Positions 1 through 7,492 of a stretch of DNA of 22,607 nucleotides are shown here, in pieces; positions within the stretch are counted from its first letter, which is position 1; each line of letters begins with the position of its first letter. The position numbers were made by a program, and so were the translations under genes. This DNA comes from DATJZG01 sp035499295 (GTDB lineage Bacteria > Myxococcota > Myxococcia > Myxococcales > Anaeromyxobacteraceae): the NCBI GenBank assembly GCA_035499295.1, contig DATJZG010000188.1, forward strand, positions 1 through 22,607, written 5' to 3'. The notes under the pieces were generated by a model. The model searched no databases. It saw only the letters and a list, made by a program, of their open reading frames with translations, and was not told where the DNA came from.

Positions 1-1
1 C

Positions 2-67
2 ACCGCCGCCGAGGTCTGCGCCTGCACCGAGCCGCCCCTCATCTTGGCGCCGCAGTTTCGCAGCTGA
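2..67 (+). CDS. 3' end of an unidentified upstream gene (partial)
   Basis: One frame is open from the left edge to a TGA at 65-67 and encodes a short tail ending in APQFRS. Nearly every codon in it ends in G or C, as in the clear genes of this window, so it is probably the C-terminus of a gene that starts outside. There are 51 bases between this stop and the next start. The fragment is too short to identify, and it could be chance in such GC-rich DNA. Confidence 0.35.
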   Translation, partial: TAAEVCACTEPPLILAPQFRS

Positions 68-118
68 GCCCGATCCCTTTCCCTTGCGTCACAGCCCCGC
101 CGTCTTCCCGGAGGAGCC

Positions 119-1438
119 ATGGAATCCAAAGCCCAGGTCGAGATCCCTTCCCTAGCGGTCGCAAACTACCGAGAGAGCGTCAAGGTGGCGCTCGCGAGCC
201 TGATCGGGACGTCCATCGAGTGGTACGACTTCTTCCTCTACGGCACCGCCGCCGCCCTGGTCTTCAACAAGCTGTTCTTCCCCACCTTCGATCCCCTGGT
301 CGGCACCATCGCCGCCTTTGCCACCTTCGCGGTGGGCTTCATCGCGCGCCCCATCGGCGGCATCGTCTTCGGCCACTACGGTGACCGCATCGGCCGGAAG
401 AACATGCTGTACCTCACCCTTCTCATCATGGGGCTCGCCACCGCCGTCATCGGTCTCCTGCCCACCTACCAGTCGATCGGAGTGTGGTCCCCGCTCCTCC
501 TCGTGGCCATGCGCCTCCTGCAGGGGTTCGGCCTCGGCGGCGAGTGGGGCGGAGCAGTGCTCATGGCCGTCGAGCACGCGCCGGCGAACCGGCGCGGCTT
601 CTACGGCTCCTGGCCGCAGGTGGGCGCCTACATCGGTCTCCTGCTCTCGACGCTCGTATTTCGGTACGTGTCCGGGATGCCCGAGGCGGACTTCCTGAAC
701 TGGGCCTGGCGCGTACCCTTTCTGCTGAGCTTCGTGCTCGTCGTGGTGGGGCTGTGGATCCGGATGAACGTCGCCGAGTCCCCGGTGTTCGCCAAGGTGA
801 AGGAGCAGAAGGTCGAGTCACGCATGCCGATCCTTGAGGTGCTGAAGACGCACCCCAAGGTCCTCCTGGTGGCGGCCGGAGCGCGCTTCGCGGAGAACGG
901 CCTCTTCTACCTCTTCACCACCTTCGCCCTCACCTACGTGGCGGCGCAGCTCAAGATCAGCCGCGTCATCGCTCTGAACGGTCTTCTCATCGCCTCCTTC
1001 ATCGGCATCTTCGCCGCGCCGGCCTGGGCCGCGCTCTCCGACCGAATCGGCCGCCGGCCGGTGTACATCTGGGGCGCCGTGGCCTGCGGCCTGCTCGCCT
1101 TCCCGTTCTTCCTCATGCTCGACACCAAGCAGCCCGGGCTCATCTGGCTCGCCACCGTCCTCGCCATCTGCCTCGGCCACGCCGCCATGTACGGCCCCCA
1201 GGCCAGCTTCTTCTCCGAGCTCTTCTCGGCGCGGCTGCGGTACAGCGGCGCCTCGCTCGGGTACCAGCTCGCCTCGGTGTTCGCGGGTGGCCTCTCGCCG
1301 CTCATCGCCACCGGGCTGCTGGCCCAGTCGAATGGCAAGCCGTGGCCCGTCGCGCTCTACATGATCGGGCTCGTGCTCATCACCGTGGTCTCGGTCGCCT
1401 TTTCGGCCGAGACCCACAAGCGGGCCATCGAGCACTAG
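119..1438 (+). CDS. MFS transporter, metabolite:H+ symporter type
   Basis: This 439-residue protein has about twelve hydrophobic segments. The signature TSIEWYDFFLYG at residues 31-42, at the start of helix 1, is typical of the metabolite:H+ symporter group of the major facilitator superfamily (relatives of ShiA, ProP and KgtP). The loop 2-3 motif GHYGDRIGRKNML lies at about residues 85-97 and is echoed in the second half by ALSDRIGRRPVYIWG. The protein should import a small organic acid or zwitterion with protons across the inner membrane. The ATG is preceded by GGAGGAG at ideal spacing. The next two genes encode hydroxybutyrate dehydrogenase and a thiolase and follow almost without gaps, so 3-hydroxybutyrate or a related acid is a reasonable guess for the substrate. 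That guess comes from context only; the sequence does not fix specificity. Confidence 0.9.
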   Translation: MESKAQVEIPSLAVANYRESVKVALASLIGTSIEWYDFFLYGTAAALVFNKLFFPTFDPLVGTIAAFATFAVGFIARPIGGIVFGHYGDRIGRKNMLYLTLLIMGLATAVIGLLPTYQSIGVWSPLLLVAMRLLQGFGLGGEWGGAVLMAVEHAPANRRGFYGSWPQVGAYIGLLLSTLVFRYVSGMPEADFLNWAWRVPFLLSFVLVVVGLWIRMNVAESPVFAKVKEQKVESRMPILEVLKTHPKVLLVAAGARFAENGLFYLFTTFALTYVAAQLKISRVIALNGLLIASFIGIFAAPAWAALSDRIGRRPVYIWGAVACGLLAFPFFLMLDTKQPGLIWLATVLAICLGHAAMYGPQASFFSELFSARLRYSGASLGYQLASVFAGGLSPLIATGLLAQSNGKPWPVALYMIGLVLITVVSVAFSAETHKRAIEH

Positions 1439-1449
1439 GGGAGAGCGCC

Positions 1450-2232
1450 ATGCTGAACGACAAATGCGCACTGGTCACCGGCTCGACCAGCGGGATCGGC
1501 CTCGGCATCGCCCGCGCCCTGGCGGCACAGGGCTGCCGGGTCATGCTGAACGGTTTCGGGGACGCGGCCGCCATCGAGCGCACCCGGGCGGCGCTGGAGA
1601 AGGAGCACGGGGTCGCGGTGCGCTACGACGGCGCCGACCTGACGAAGCCGGTCCAGGTGGCCGGGCTCGTGGCCGCCGCGGCCCGAGAGCTCGGCGGGGT
1701 CGACATCCTCGTCAACAACGCGGGGATCCAGCACACCGCCCCGGTCGACTCGTTCCCGGCGGAGCGCTGGGATGCCATCCTGGCCACCAACCTCTCCGCC
1801 GCCTTCCACGCCATCCAGCACGCGCTGCCCATCATGAAGCGCAAGGGATTCGGGCGCATCGTCAACACCGCCTCCGTCCACGGCCTCGTCGCCTCGGCCA
1901 ACAAGGCCGCCTACGTGGCGGCCAAGCACGGGCTCGTCGGCCTCACCAAGGTGGTGGCGCTCGAGACGGCGGGCACCGGCATCACTTGCAACGCCTTCTG
2001 CCCGGGCTGGACCCGCACCGAACTCATCGAGCCGCAGATCGCGGCCAAGGCGAAGGCGCTCGGCGTGAGCCTGCAAGAGGGCGAGCGAGAGCTCCTGGCG
2101 GAGAAGCAGCCCTCCAAGCAGTTCGTGACCGTGGACCAGATCGGGGCGCTCGTGATCTTCCTCTGCTCGGCCGCGGCGGAGCAGATCACCGGAGCCGCCA
2201 TCCCCATCGACGGAGGCTGGACCGCACAGTGA
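1450..2232 (+). CDS. bdhA: 3-hydroxybutyrate dehydrogenase (SDR family)
   Basis: This 260-residue short-chain dehydrogenase/reductase would oxidise (R)-3-hydroxybutyrate to acetoacetate with NAD+ in the cytoplasm. The cofactor motif TGSTSGIG is at residues 10-17, NNAG at 89-92, and the catalytic Ser142, Tyr155 and Lys159 have the usual S-x12-Y-x3-K spacing. The stretches AGIQHTAPV and SVHGLVASANKAAYVAAKHG are typical of bacterial hydroxybutyrate dehydrogenases rather than of FabG-type reductases, and the length also fits. I chose the ATG at 1450, where the fold begins; an in-frame upstream start would overlap the transporter. The gene lies 11 bases after the transporter and 28 bases before the thiolase, so the three are probably co-transcribed. 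Another 3-hydroxyacid as substrate cannot be excluded. Confidence 0.88.
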   Translation: MLNDKCALVTGSTSGIGLGIARALAAQGCRVMLNGFGDAAAIERTRAALEKEHGVAVRYDGADLTKPVQVAGLVAAAARELGGVDILVNNAGIQHTAPVDSFPAERWDAILATNLSAAFHAIQHALPIMKRKGFGRIVNTASVHGLVASANKAAYVAAKHGLVGLTKVVALETAGTGITCNAFCPGWTRTELIEPQIAAKAKALGVSLQEGERELLAEKQPSKQFVTVDQIGALVIFLCSAAAEQITGAAIPIDGGWTAQ

Positions 2233-2260
2233 TGCGGGGCCCGCCCCGGGAGGAGAAACC

Positions 2261-3532
2261 GTGAGCAAGGTCAGCATCATCGGCGCCTACAACACCAAGT
2301 TCGGCGCCTTCGTCGAGAGAAACAGGGAGACGGGCGAGGTCAAGGACCTGAAGTCGATCTACGAGCTCATCACCGAGGCGGGGCAAGGCGCCCTCCGGGA
2401 CGCTGGCCTCGACCCAAGGGAGGTCGACGGCATCTGGATGGGCGCCTGCTCGCCGTCCATGTTCGTGAACCAGGAGCACGTGGCGCCGCTCGGGCTGGAG
2501 GTGGCCCCCGAGGTCATGCGCTTCATCCCCACCTTCCGCACCGAAGCCGCGTGTGCCTCGTCCTCGTCCGCCATCTACAACGCCGCCTTCGCCGTCGAGT
2601 CCGGGCGCTTCCGTCGCGTCCTCGTCATCGGCGTAGAGAAGATGAACCTCCTCTCCACCAAGGACGTGACTCACGCGCTCGCCTGCTGCTCGCACTGGCC
2701 GTCGGAGGGCGCGAAGGGCTCGACGTTCCCCATGCTCTTCGCCGAGTACGCCAAGGGCTACCAAGCTCACTACGAGCTCACCTCCGACCAGCTGCGCACC
2801 ATGCTGGCGCACGTGGCCGCCCTCGGCTATCGGAACGGCCTTCAGAACCCCCTCGCCCACTTCGGCAAGGGCAGCCCGCCGGACAAGCTGGGGCTGACCA
2901 GCGCCGACGCCATCCTGGCCCTGCCCGACGAGGGCAAGGGCAGCAACCCCATGGTGGCGCCGCCCCTTCGCCTGCACGACTGCTCGCTGGTGAGCGATGG
3001 CGCGGCAGCCGTGGTGCTCGCGCCCACCGCCGAGGCCAAGGCCCGGAGCCGTCGCGCGGTGGAGATCGCCGGAATCGGCATGGTGACGGAGCGGATGCCG
3101 GAGTACCTCCGGCCCAACATGTACGAGCTCATCGCCGGCAAGCTAGCGGTGAAGAGGTCCTTCGAAGAGGCCGGGGTGACCATCCGCGACGTGGACTTCG
3201 CCGAGGTGCACGACTGCTTCACCATCAACCAGATCCTGAGCACCGAGGCGCTCGGGCTCTCGAAGGACGGGGAGGGCGGGCACGACTACGTCGCGGGCCG
3301 CTTCACCGCCGGAGACGACTGCCCGGTCAACCTGTCCGGCGGCCTCAAGGCGAAGGGCCACCCGGTCGGCGCGACCGGGGCCTCGATGCACGCCCTGGCC
3401 TTCAAGCAGCTCGTCGGCGAGCCCATCGGGCAGGCGCCGCTCGCGAAGAAGCACCCCGAGATCGGCGTGACCTTCAACGTCGGCGGCTCCGCGGCCACGA
3501 ACTGCGTGACGACCCTCCGCCGGGTGAGCTAA
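2261..3532 (+). CDS. Thiolase family protein (SCP2-type acetyl-CoA acetyltransferase-like)
   Basis: This 423-residue thiolase-fold enzyme starts with GTG at 2261, behind a GGGAGGAG ribosome-binding site. The nucleophile is likely Cys98 in TEAACASSSSA. His317 in EVHDCF and His367 in KAKGHPVGATG match the active-site loops of SCP2/SCP-x-type thiolases. The usual C-terminal CxG cysteine motif of classical thiolases is absent; the corresponding region reads GGSAATNC, with Cys415. In context it could cleave acetoacetyl-CoA, or a longer 3-ketoacyl-CoA, to acetyl-CoA as the last step after the dehydrogenase. Many relatives work with a small DUF35 zinc-ribbon/OB-fold partner, and none is encoded nearby. 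The family is clear, but the exact substrate is not. Confidence 0.85.
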   Translation: MSKVSIIGAYNTKFGAFVERNRETGEVKDLKSIYELITEAGQGALRDAGLDPREVDGIWMGACSPSMFVNQEHVAPLGLEVAPEVMRFIPTFRTEAACASSSSAIYNAAFAVESGRFRRVLVIGVEKMNLLSTKDVTHALACCSHWPSEGAKGSTFPMLFAEYAKGYQAHYELTSDQLRTMLAHVAALGYRNGLQNPLAHFGKGSPPDKLGLTSADAILALPDEGKGSNPMVAPPLRLHDCSLVSDGAAAVVLAPTAEAKARSRRAVEIAGIGMVTERMPEYLRPNMYELIAGKLAVKRSFEEAGVTIRDVDFAEVHDCFTINQILSTEALGLSKDGEGGHDYVAGRFTAGDDCPVNLSGGLKAKGHPVGATGASMHALAFKQLVGEPIGQAPLAKKHPEIGVTFNVGGSAATNCVTTLRRVS

Positions 3533-3596
3533 GGAACGGGAGGGACCCGGGACCCGGCAATCGCAACGGCCCGGGCGCGAGGCCCGAGAGCGGCCC

Positions 3597-3621
3597 CGGA
3601 GGGGTCTCGCGATCCCCTCCG
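3597..3621 (+). terminator. Hairpin after the hydroxybutyrate cassette
   Basis: A perfect 8-bp stem (CGGAGGGG with CCCCTCCG) encloses a 9-base loop and lies 65 bases after the thiolase stop. There is no T-tract, so intrinsic termination is uncertain. Its position between two gene groups fits a transcript end. Confidence 0.4.
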
Positions 3622-3715
3622 TCGTTGACGAAAGCCCCCGTTTCGCGGAATTTGAGGCAGCCGCCGGGGCGCCCCCATCCGCTCCCGTCGCGCTGCATGG
3701 AAAGGAGCGTGGGAC

Positions 3716-4009
3716 ATGACCAACCTCCGCCTCGGGCCGGTCGTCGCCCTCCTTTTCCTCGCCCTGGCGGCCGGGCCGGCCCGCTCGAGCGCCGCGGAGC
3801 CTCCCCTAGCGACGGCGGCCGCGGCGCAGCCGGCTCCAGCGCCCGCGGAGACGCCCCAACAGGCGTGCCAGCGGTGCCGGAAGGAGCGCGAGGCCTGCAA
3901 GAGCGCCTGCGCGGGGCCGAGCGGCGACAAGCTCCCGAGCGACGACTGCCTCGACCGCTGCGAGAACGCCTACTGGCGCTGCGTGCCCACCGGGCACGGT
4001 TGCGACTGA
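3716..4009 (+). CDS. Small secreted cysteine-rich protein
   Basis: This 97-residue protein has an N-terminal signal peptide (hydrophobic residues about 6-20, likely cleaved near ARSSAAE). An Ala/Pro-rich linker to about residue 49 follows, and then a compact domain with eight cysteines at positions 51, 54, 61, 65, 78, 82, 89 and 96. The spacing C-x2-C-x6-C-x3-C followed by C-x3-C-x6-C has a mirrored look and suggests a small disulfide-bonded helical hairpin or a metal-binding fold. It is probably periplasmic or a lipid-free secreted protein. An AAGGAG site lies just ahead of the ATG. The next gene starts five bases after its stop, so the two are probably co-transcribed. I do not recognise the family. 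A CopZ-like or metallochaperone role is possible but has no direct support. Confidence 0.65.
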   Translation: MTNLRLGPVVALLFLALAAGPARSSAAEPPLATAAAAQPAPAPAETPQQACQRCRKEREACKSACAGPSGDKLPSDDCLDRCENAYWRCVPTGHGCD

Positions 4010-4014
4010 CCTTT

Positions 4015-4554
4015 ATGGCCACGGAAAGCGCGAAAAAGGAGCAGCTCCGCGGGCGCCTGGTGAGCGAACTCCGCCGTTACGCGACGACGGCGCTCTTCCT
4101 GGGCGCATTCTTCGTGTCGCTCACCACGTATCGCAAGCTTGTTCTCGCCGAGTATCACATCGGATCCTTCGAGTACGGCTTGGCGGTGATAAAGGCCCTC
4201 GTCCTCGCCAAGGTGATCCTCATCGGCGAGCTCGTTCACGTAGGGGAAAGGTGGCGCGACTCCCCTCTCCTCGTCACCACCCTCTGGAAGACCCTCGCCT
4301 TCAGCTTGCTCGTCGCGGCCTTCGTCGTCGTCGAGCACGTGGTCGCCGCCCTCATCCACCAGCGGCCCATTGCGGCGGAGTTCGATTTCTCCGGGGGGAA
4401 GGGCTACGAGGTGCTCGCTCGCATCCAGCTCGAGACGGTGGCCTTCGTCCCCTTCTTCGCCTTCCGGGAGCTGGGACGCGTGCTCGGGGAAGGCGAGCTG
4501 AACGCCCTCTTCTTGCACCGGCGAAAGCACCCCCCGAAATCCGTTCCGGAGTGA
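4015..4554 (+). CDS. Conserved four-helix membrane protein, function unknown
   Basis: This 179-residue protein begins with a charged cytoplasmic segment rich in Lys, Glu and Arg. Four likely membrane helices follow at about residues 24-42, 55-75, 88-113 and 136-152, and the tail is basic. It starts five bases after the cysteine-rich gene, and no strong ribosome-binding site is visible, so translation may depend on the upstream gene. Similar four-helix proteins with an SELRRY start and a FRELGRVLGEGEL-type end are, to my memory, common hypotheticals in proteobacteria. I cannot assign a function. The charged residues inside or beside helices (Lys60, Lys66, Glu72, Glu107, His108) would be worth noting in a transporter or sensor. 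Confidence 0.75.
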   Translation: MATESAKKEQLRGRLVSELRRYATTALFLGAFFVSLTTYRKLVLAEYHIGSFEYGLAVIKALVLAKVILIGELVHVGERWRDSPLLVTTLWKTLAFSLLVAAFVVVEHVVAALIHQRPIAAEFDFSGGKGYEVLARIQLETVAFVPFFAFRELGRVLGEGELNALFLHRRKHPPKSVPE

Positions 4555-4639
4555 GAGACCCGGTCTCCCTGGCAGCGAGTCATCCCGGCGTGCAGAGGAC
4601 GCAGTGAGAAAGAGCTCTGCCCTCCCGCGCCGATCGAGC

Positions 4640-4658
4640 GCGACCCGCAGCGGGTCGC
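4640..4658 (+). repeat. Perfect 8-bp hairpin just upstream of the GNAT start
   Basis: GCGACCCG at 4640-4647 and CGGGTCGC at 4651-4658 pair around a 3-base CAG loop. The hairpin ends 11 bases before the ATG at 4670, where it could cover the translation start. No T-tract follows, so it is not an obvious terminator. It may be chance in GC-rich sequence. Confidence 0.3.
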
Positions 4659-4669
4659 CAACGCGATCC

Positions 4670-5122
4670 ATGGCTTTGCGCCCGGGCCAGGACGGAATCC
4701 GAGCGCTCCGCGCGGCCGACTACGGCCGGGTCGTGGCCCTCTGGAGGGCGAGCGAGGGCATCGTGCTGCGCGAGGTGGACGGGCGTCCGGCCATCGCTCG
4801 CTACCTCCGGCGAAACCCGGGGACGAGCTTCGTCTTCGAGGCGGCCGGGGAGATCGTGGGCGCTGTCCTGTGCGGGACGGACGGGCGGCGGGGGTTTCTC
4901 CACCACCTCGCGGTCGCTCGCGGCCACCGGAGAGAGGGGATCGGCGCGGCCCTGGTCGAGCGCGCTCTCGCCGCCCTGTCCCGGATCGGCATCGACAAGT
5001 GCCACCTCTTGGTGCTGCCGGCGAACACGGCGGCGCGCCGGTTCTGGAAGAGGGTGGGATGGGTCGAGCGGGACGACGTGGTCCTCATGTCCCATACGGC
5101 GTCGGGGAAGCCGGAGGCGTAG
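4670..5122 (+). CDS. GNAT family N-acetyltransferase
   Basis: This 150-residue protein has a single GNAT acyltransferase domain. The acetyl-CoA-binding motif A is seen as HHLAVARGHRREGIGAALVE, with the pyrophosphate-binding R-x-x-G-I-G core. It is followed by the typical late motif NTAARRFWKRVGWVERDD. The N-terminus (IRALRAADYGRVVALW) matches the usual beta1-alpha1 start of YpeA/RimI-like members. The acetyl acceptor is unknown. I prefer ATG 4670, where homology-like sequence begins. An in-frame GTG at 4604 would add 22 basic, low-complexity residues. Neither start has a good ribosome-binding site, and a hairpin sits directly upstream. A DMT-type transporter gene follows 30 bases later. Confidence 0.85.
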   Translation: MALRPGQDGIRALRAADYGRVVALWRASEGIVLREVDGRPAIARYLRRNPGTSFVFEAAGEIVGAVLCGTDGRRGFLHHLAVARGHRREGIGAALVERALAALSRIGIDKCHLLVLPANTAARRFWKRVGWVERDDVVLMSHTASGKPEA

Positions 5123-5152
5123 GGAGCCGGGCCGGAGCCGCGAAGGGGCGAG

Positions 5153-6004
5153 GTGCCGAGCGAGATGCCTTTCACCGCGCTGCTCGCTTCCGCCTTCCTG
5201 CACGCCCTCTGGAACGCGCTCCTCAAACGCGAGCGTTCCCCTCCGTTGGCCGTGGCCGGCGTCCTCGCCTTCGCCCTGCTCTTCGCGGCCGCCGCGTCCC
5301 TCGCCTCGGACGGGCCCGGCTTTGCGACGCCGGCCGCGCTCGGCTTCGGGCTCGCCGCCGGGGTCTTCGAAGGGCTCTATTTCGTGACCCTGGCCGCGGC
5401 GCTCGCTCGGGCCGACTACGGCGTCGTCTACACGATCGCCCGCGGCGGGGCGATGCTCCTCGTCTGGCCCGCGGCCGCCCTTCTCCTGCAGGAGCGGGTC
5501 GCGACTCGCGGGGCGCTCGGAGCGCTCGTGGTCGGCCTGGGCCTGTCGCTCGCCGCGGGCCGCTCGGCCCGTCACTCGGTGTCGCGCAGCGGCCTGGCTT
5601 TCGCGGCGGCCTGCGCGGCGGCCATCGCAGGCTACCACCTCTGCTACGACCGCGCCCTCACGGTGGGAGCGCGCCCCATTCCCCTGTTCGCGGTCGCCCT
5701 GGCGACGGCCTTCCCCTTGGTGCTCGCCTCGCTTCGGAGCGGGATCGCCCTTCGAGAGGCGGTTGCGTGCGGCGGCCCCTCCGCGCTGCGCTGGGGATTC
5801 GCAGGCTTCCTGTGCACGGGCTCGTTCCTTCTCTTCCTTTCCGGATTGGCGGCCGCCGGCGCGGGCGTGGCCCTCACCTTGCGAAACACCTCCGTCGTCT
5901 TCGCTCAGGGCCTCGCCTTCGCCCTCGGCGAGCGCCCCGCGCGCGCCCAGCTGATCGGGGCCCTTCTCGTGGCTGCCGGGGCTGCCCTTGTGGCCGCCGG
6001 GTAG
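5153..6004 (+). CDS. EamA/DMT family transporter
   Basis: This protein of about 283 residues is almost entirely hydrophobic, with about ten membrane helices in two related halves. It begins with FTALLASAFLHALWNALLK, the typical first helix of EamA-domain drug/metabolite transporters. The second half repeats the pattern and ends with AQLIGALLVAAGAALVAAG, the usual last helix. It probably exports a small metabolite from the cytoplasm, but the substrate cannot be read from the sequence. The GTG at 5153 sits 5 bases behind AAGGGG. The ATG at 5165 is the other candidate, with a weaker site. The gene lies just downstream of the acetyltransferase; exporter-acetyltransferase pairs sometimes act on the same compound, but that is only suggested here. 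Confidence 0.85.
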   Translation: MPSEMPFTALLASAFLHALWNALLKRERSPPLAVAGVLAFALLFAAAASLASDGPGFATPAALGFGLAAGVFEGLYFVTLAAALARADYGVVYTIARGGAMLLVWPAAALLLQERVATRGALGALVVGLGLSLAAGRSARHSVSRSGLAFAAACAAAIAGYHLCYDRALTVGARPIPLFAVALATAFPLVLASLRSGIALREAVACGGPSALRWGFAGFLCTGSFLLFLSGLAAAGAGVALTLRNTSVVFAQGLAFALGERPARAQLIGALLVAAGAALVAAG

Positions 6005-6168
6005 GCTCGCGAGGGACGCGGGCCCTTCGCATCCTGGTGCGGAGGAACCGGCCGGCGCCGACCTGGACGCCGCCGGGCCATCAACCGCTCCGCCCAAGTA
6101 ACGGCCACGGCCTCGGCTGGGGGCATCCCTGTCAGAGCGCGGCAGTAAAGGGCGGGTCGAGGATTCCG

Positions 6169-6552
6169 ATGCATTTCGGTCTCGCATCCTGGACGACCGC
6201 CGGGTACCTGCTCGTCGAGCTGGGGCGCGCCCTCTGGGCCGGTGCCCGGGGACACGAGGCGCAGCCGCTCATGCTGGCCAAGCTGCTGCTCGCTCCGCTG
6301 AACCTCTTTCCGAGCAGGGTGTACGAGGTCCACGGCTACGGCGGCCCTTTCCAGAGCGAGCAGCCGCGCGATCTCTATTACTGCGTGCGGGGCAGGCAGC
6401 GACTCCCGCTCGGCTGCGCCCTCATCGCCTGGCAGCGCGGGGCCATCTTCGACGCTCCCCTCGGCGGCCCCGGTGCGGACGGGAAGGAGCCCAGCTGCCG
6501 GGGCGTCTACACGGACGCGTTCCAGGCCATCGTGAGGAAGTGGACCTTCTGA
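6169..6552 (+). CDS. Hypothetical protein, 127 aa
   Basis: I do not recognise this protein. The frame shows strong G/C preference at third positions throughout, and the ATG at 6169 has AGGA at suitable spacing, so it is probably a real gene. The N-terminus has moderately hydrophobic stretches (residues about 1-25 and 34-50) broken by a short basic, polar segment, so membrane association is possible. The C-terminal half is polar, with Cys residues in YYCVRG, LGCAL and SCRGVY. It lies 164 bases after the DMT transporter and 47 bases before the PaiB-like gene. The upstream gap shows no convincing signal. Confidence 0.55.
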   Translation: MHFGLASWTTAGYLLVELGRALWAGARGHEAQPLMLAKLLLAPLNLFPSRVYEVHGYGGPFQSEQPRDLYYCVRGRQRLPLGCALIAWQRGAIFDAPLGGPGADGKEPSCRGVYTDAFQAIVRKWTF

Positions 6553-6599
6553 GCCCGACGGGGGCACACTCGACCGGCCAGCCGGCTCAGGAGGTCGCG

Positions 6600-7250
6600 A
6601 TGTACCTGCCGACACATTTCCACGAGAAGCGCCTTTCCGTCCTCCACGAGGCGATCGAGCGCTCGGGGCTATCCACCCTCGTCTCGCTCGGCCCGGACGG
6701 CATGGACGCGAGTCACGTCCCCATGCTGCTCGATCGCGGCGCAGGCCCTCTCGGCACCCTGCGCGGTCACGTCGCCCGGGCGAACCCTCAGTGGCGAAGC
6801 GTGACCGCCGACGTCGCGGCCCTCGCCATCTTCCTGGGCCCGGACGCCTACGTCACCCCCTCTTGGTACCCCACGAAGCGGCTCACTGGCCGGGTGGTGC
6901 CCACCTGGAACTACGTCGCCATCCACGCCCACGGGCGGGCGCGGTTCTTCGACGACGAGGAGCGGCTGCTCGCGCTGGTGACGAAGCTCACCGAGGCCCG
7001 CGAGGCTCGACGGGCCCGCCCCTGGGCGGTGAGCGACGCGCCCCCCGACTACATCCGGTCGAGTCTCAAGGCCATCGTGGGTTTCGAACTCCCCATCCTG
7101 AAGCTCGAGGGCAAGTGGAAGATGAGCCAGAACCGGACCGCCGAGGACCGCGGTGGGGTCGCGAGCGGCCTCGAGGAGGAGGGTACCCCCTCGGCTTCGG
7201 CCGTCGCAGCCATGGTGAGGGCGGCGCAGGACGGAGACGAGCGGAAATGA
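6600..7250 (+). CDS. PaiB-type FMN-binding split-barrel protein
   Basis: This 216-residue protein matches the PaiB family (FMN-binding split barrel, often annotated as negative transcriptional regulator). It starts MYLPTHFHE and has HVPMLLD, the HVARANPQW segment, GPDAYVTPSWYPTK, VVPTWNYVAIHAHG and a late KAIVGFELPI...LEGKWKMSQNR block, all typical and in order. In Bacillus PaiB is tied to control of sporulation and protease genes; in most bacteria the function is unknown and flavin binding is inferred from the fold. The ATG at 6600 follows AGGAGG with good spacing. The last codons extend past the usual end with an Ala/Ser/Glu-rich tail. The next gene overlaps its stop as ATGA. Confidence 0.88.
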   Translation: MYLPTHFHEKRLSVLHEAIERSGLSTLVSLGPDGMDASHVPMLLDRGAGPLGTLRGHVARANPQWRSVTADVAALAIFLGPDAYVTPSWYPTKRLTGRVVPTWNYVAIHAHGRARFFDDEERLLALVTKLTEAREARRARPWAVSDAPPDYIRSSLKAIVGFELPILKLEGKWKMSQNRTAEDRGGVASGLEEEGTPSASAVAAMVRAAQDGDERK

Positions 7251-7492
7251 AGCGGCGGCAGCCGCTCGACGCGTGGAACGCGGTCTCGTCGCTCGAAACG
7301 GCGAAGCTCGGTTGGAACTTCGCGAACGGAGCATTCGTGCCCATAATGAAGGGGGCGCTGGGAAAGTTCGTCGATCGGAACCGGGCCCTCTCCACCTCCG
7401 CCTGGTACCAGGCAGCCCTGACGAGCGCAGCCGTCTCCCAGAGCTTCAAATTCAGGGTGGGCGTCGGCCTCTCCTACTTCTTCGACTGGTGA
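7247..7492 (+). CDS. Small protein translationally coupled to the PaiB-like gene
   Basis: This 81-residue protein begins with an ATG that overlaps the preceding stop (ATGA at 7247-7250), a strong sign of translational coupling. It is basic at the start (MKRRQP), has a middle segment GWNFANGAFVPIMKGALGKFVD and ends with the aromatic stretch GVGLSYFFDW. It has no cysteine and no clear signal peptide or membrane helix. I do not recognise it. The coupling suggests co-expression with, and possibly a partner role for, the PaiB-like protein. Confidence 0.6.
   Translation: MKRRQPLDAWNAVSSLETAKLGWNFANGAFVPIMKGALGKFVDRNRALSTSAWYQAALTSAAVSQSFKFRVGVGLSYFFDW

Noticed and set aside
3625..3653. Promoter for the cysteine-rich gene, TTGACG with GAATTT 17 bases later
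   Set aside because: The second hexamer matches the consensus at only two positions.
2551..4014. Plus-strand open frame in another register that runs through the thiolase gene and joins the four-helix membrane protein gene
   Set aside because: Only its end (4015-4554) has coding character; the earlier part is Arg-rich and out of frame with the thiolase.
4580..6187. Long minus-strand open frame (about 535 codons) across the acetyltransferase and EamA transporter genes
   Set aside because: It is rich in Arg, Gly, Glu and Ala without any domain. It is antisense to two recognised genes and arises because GC-rich codons rarely form stops in the opposite frame.
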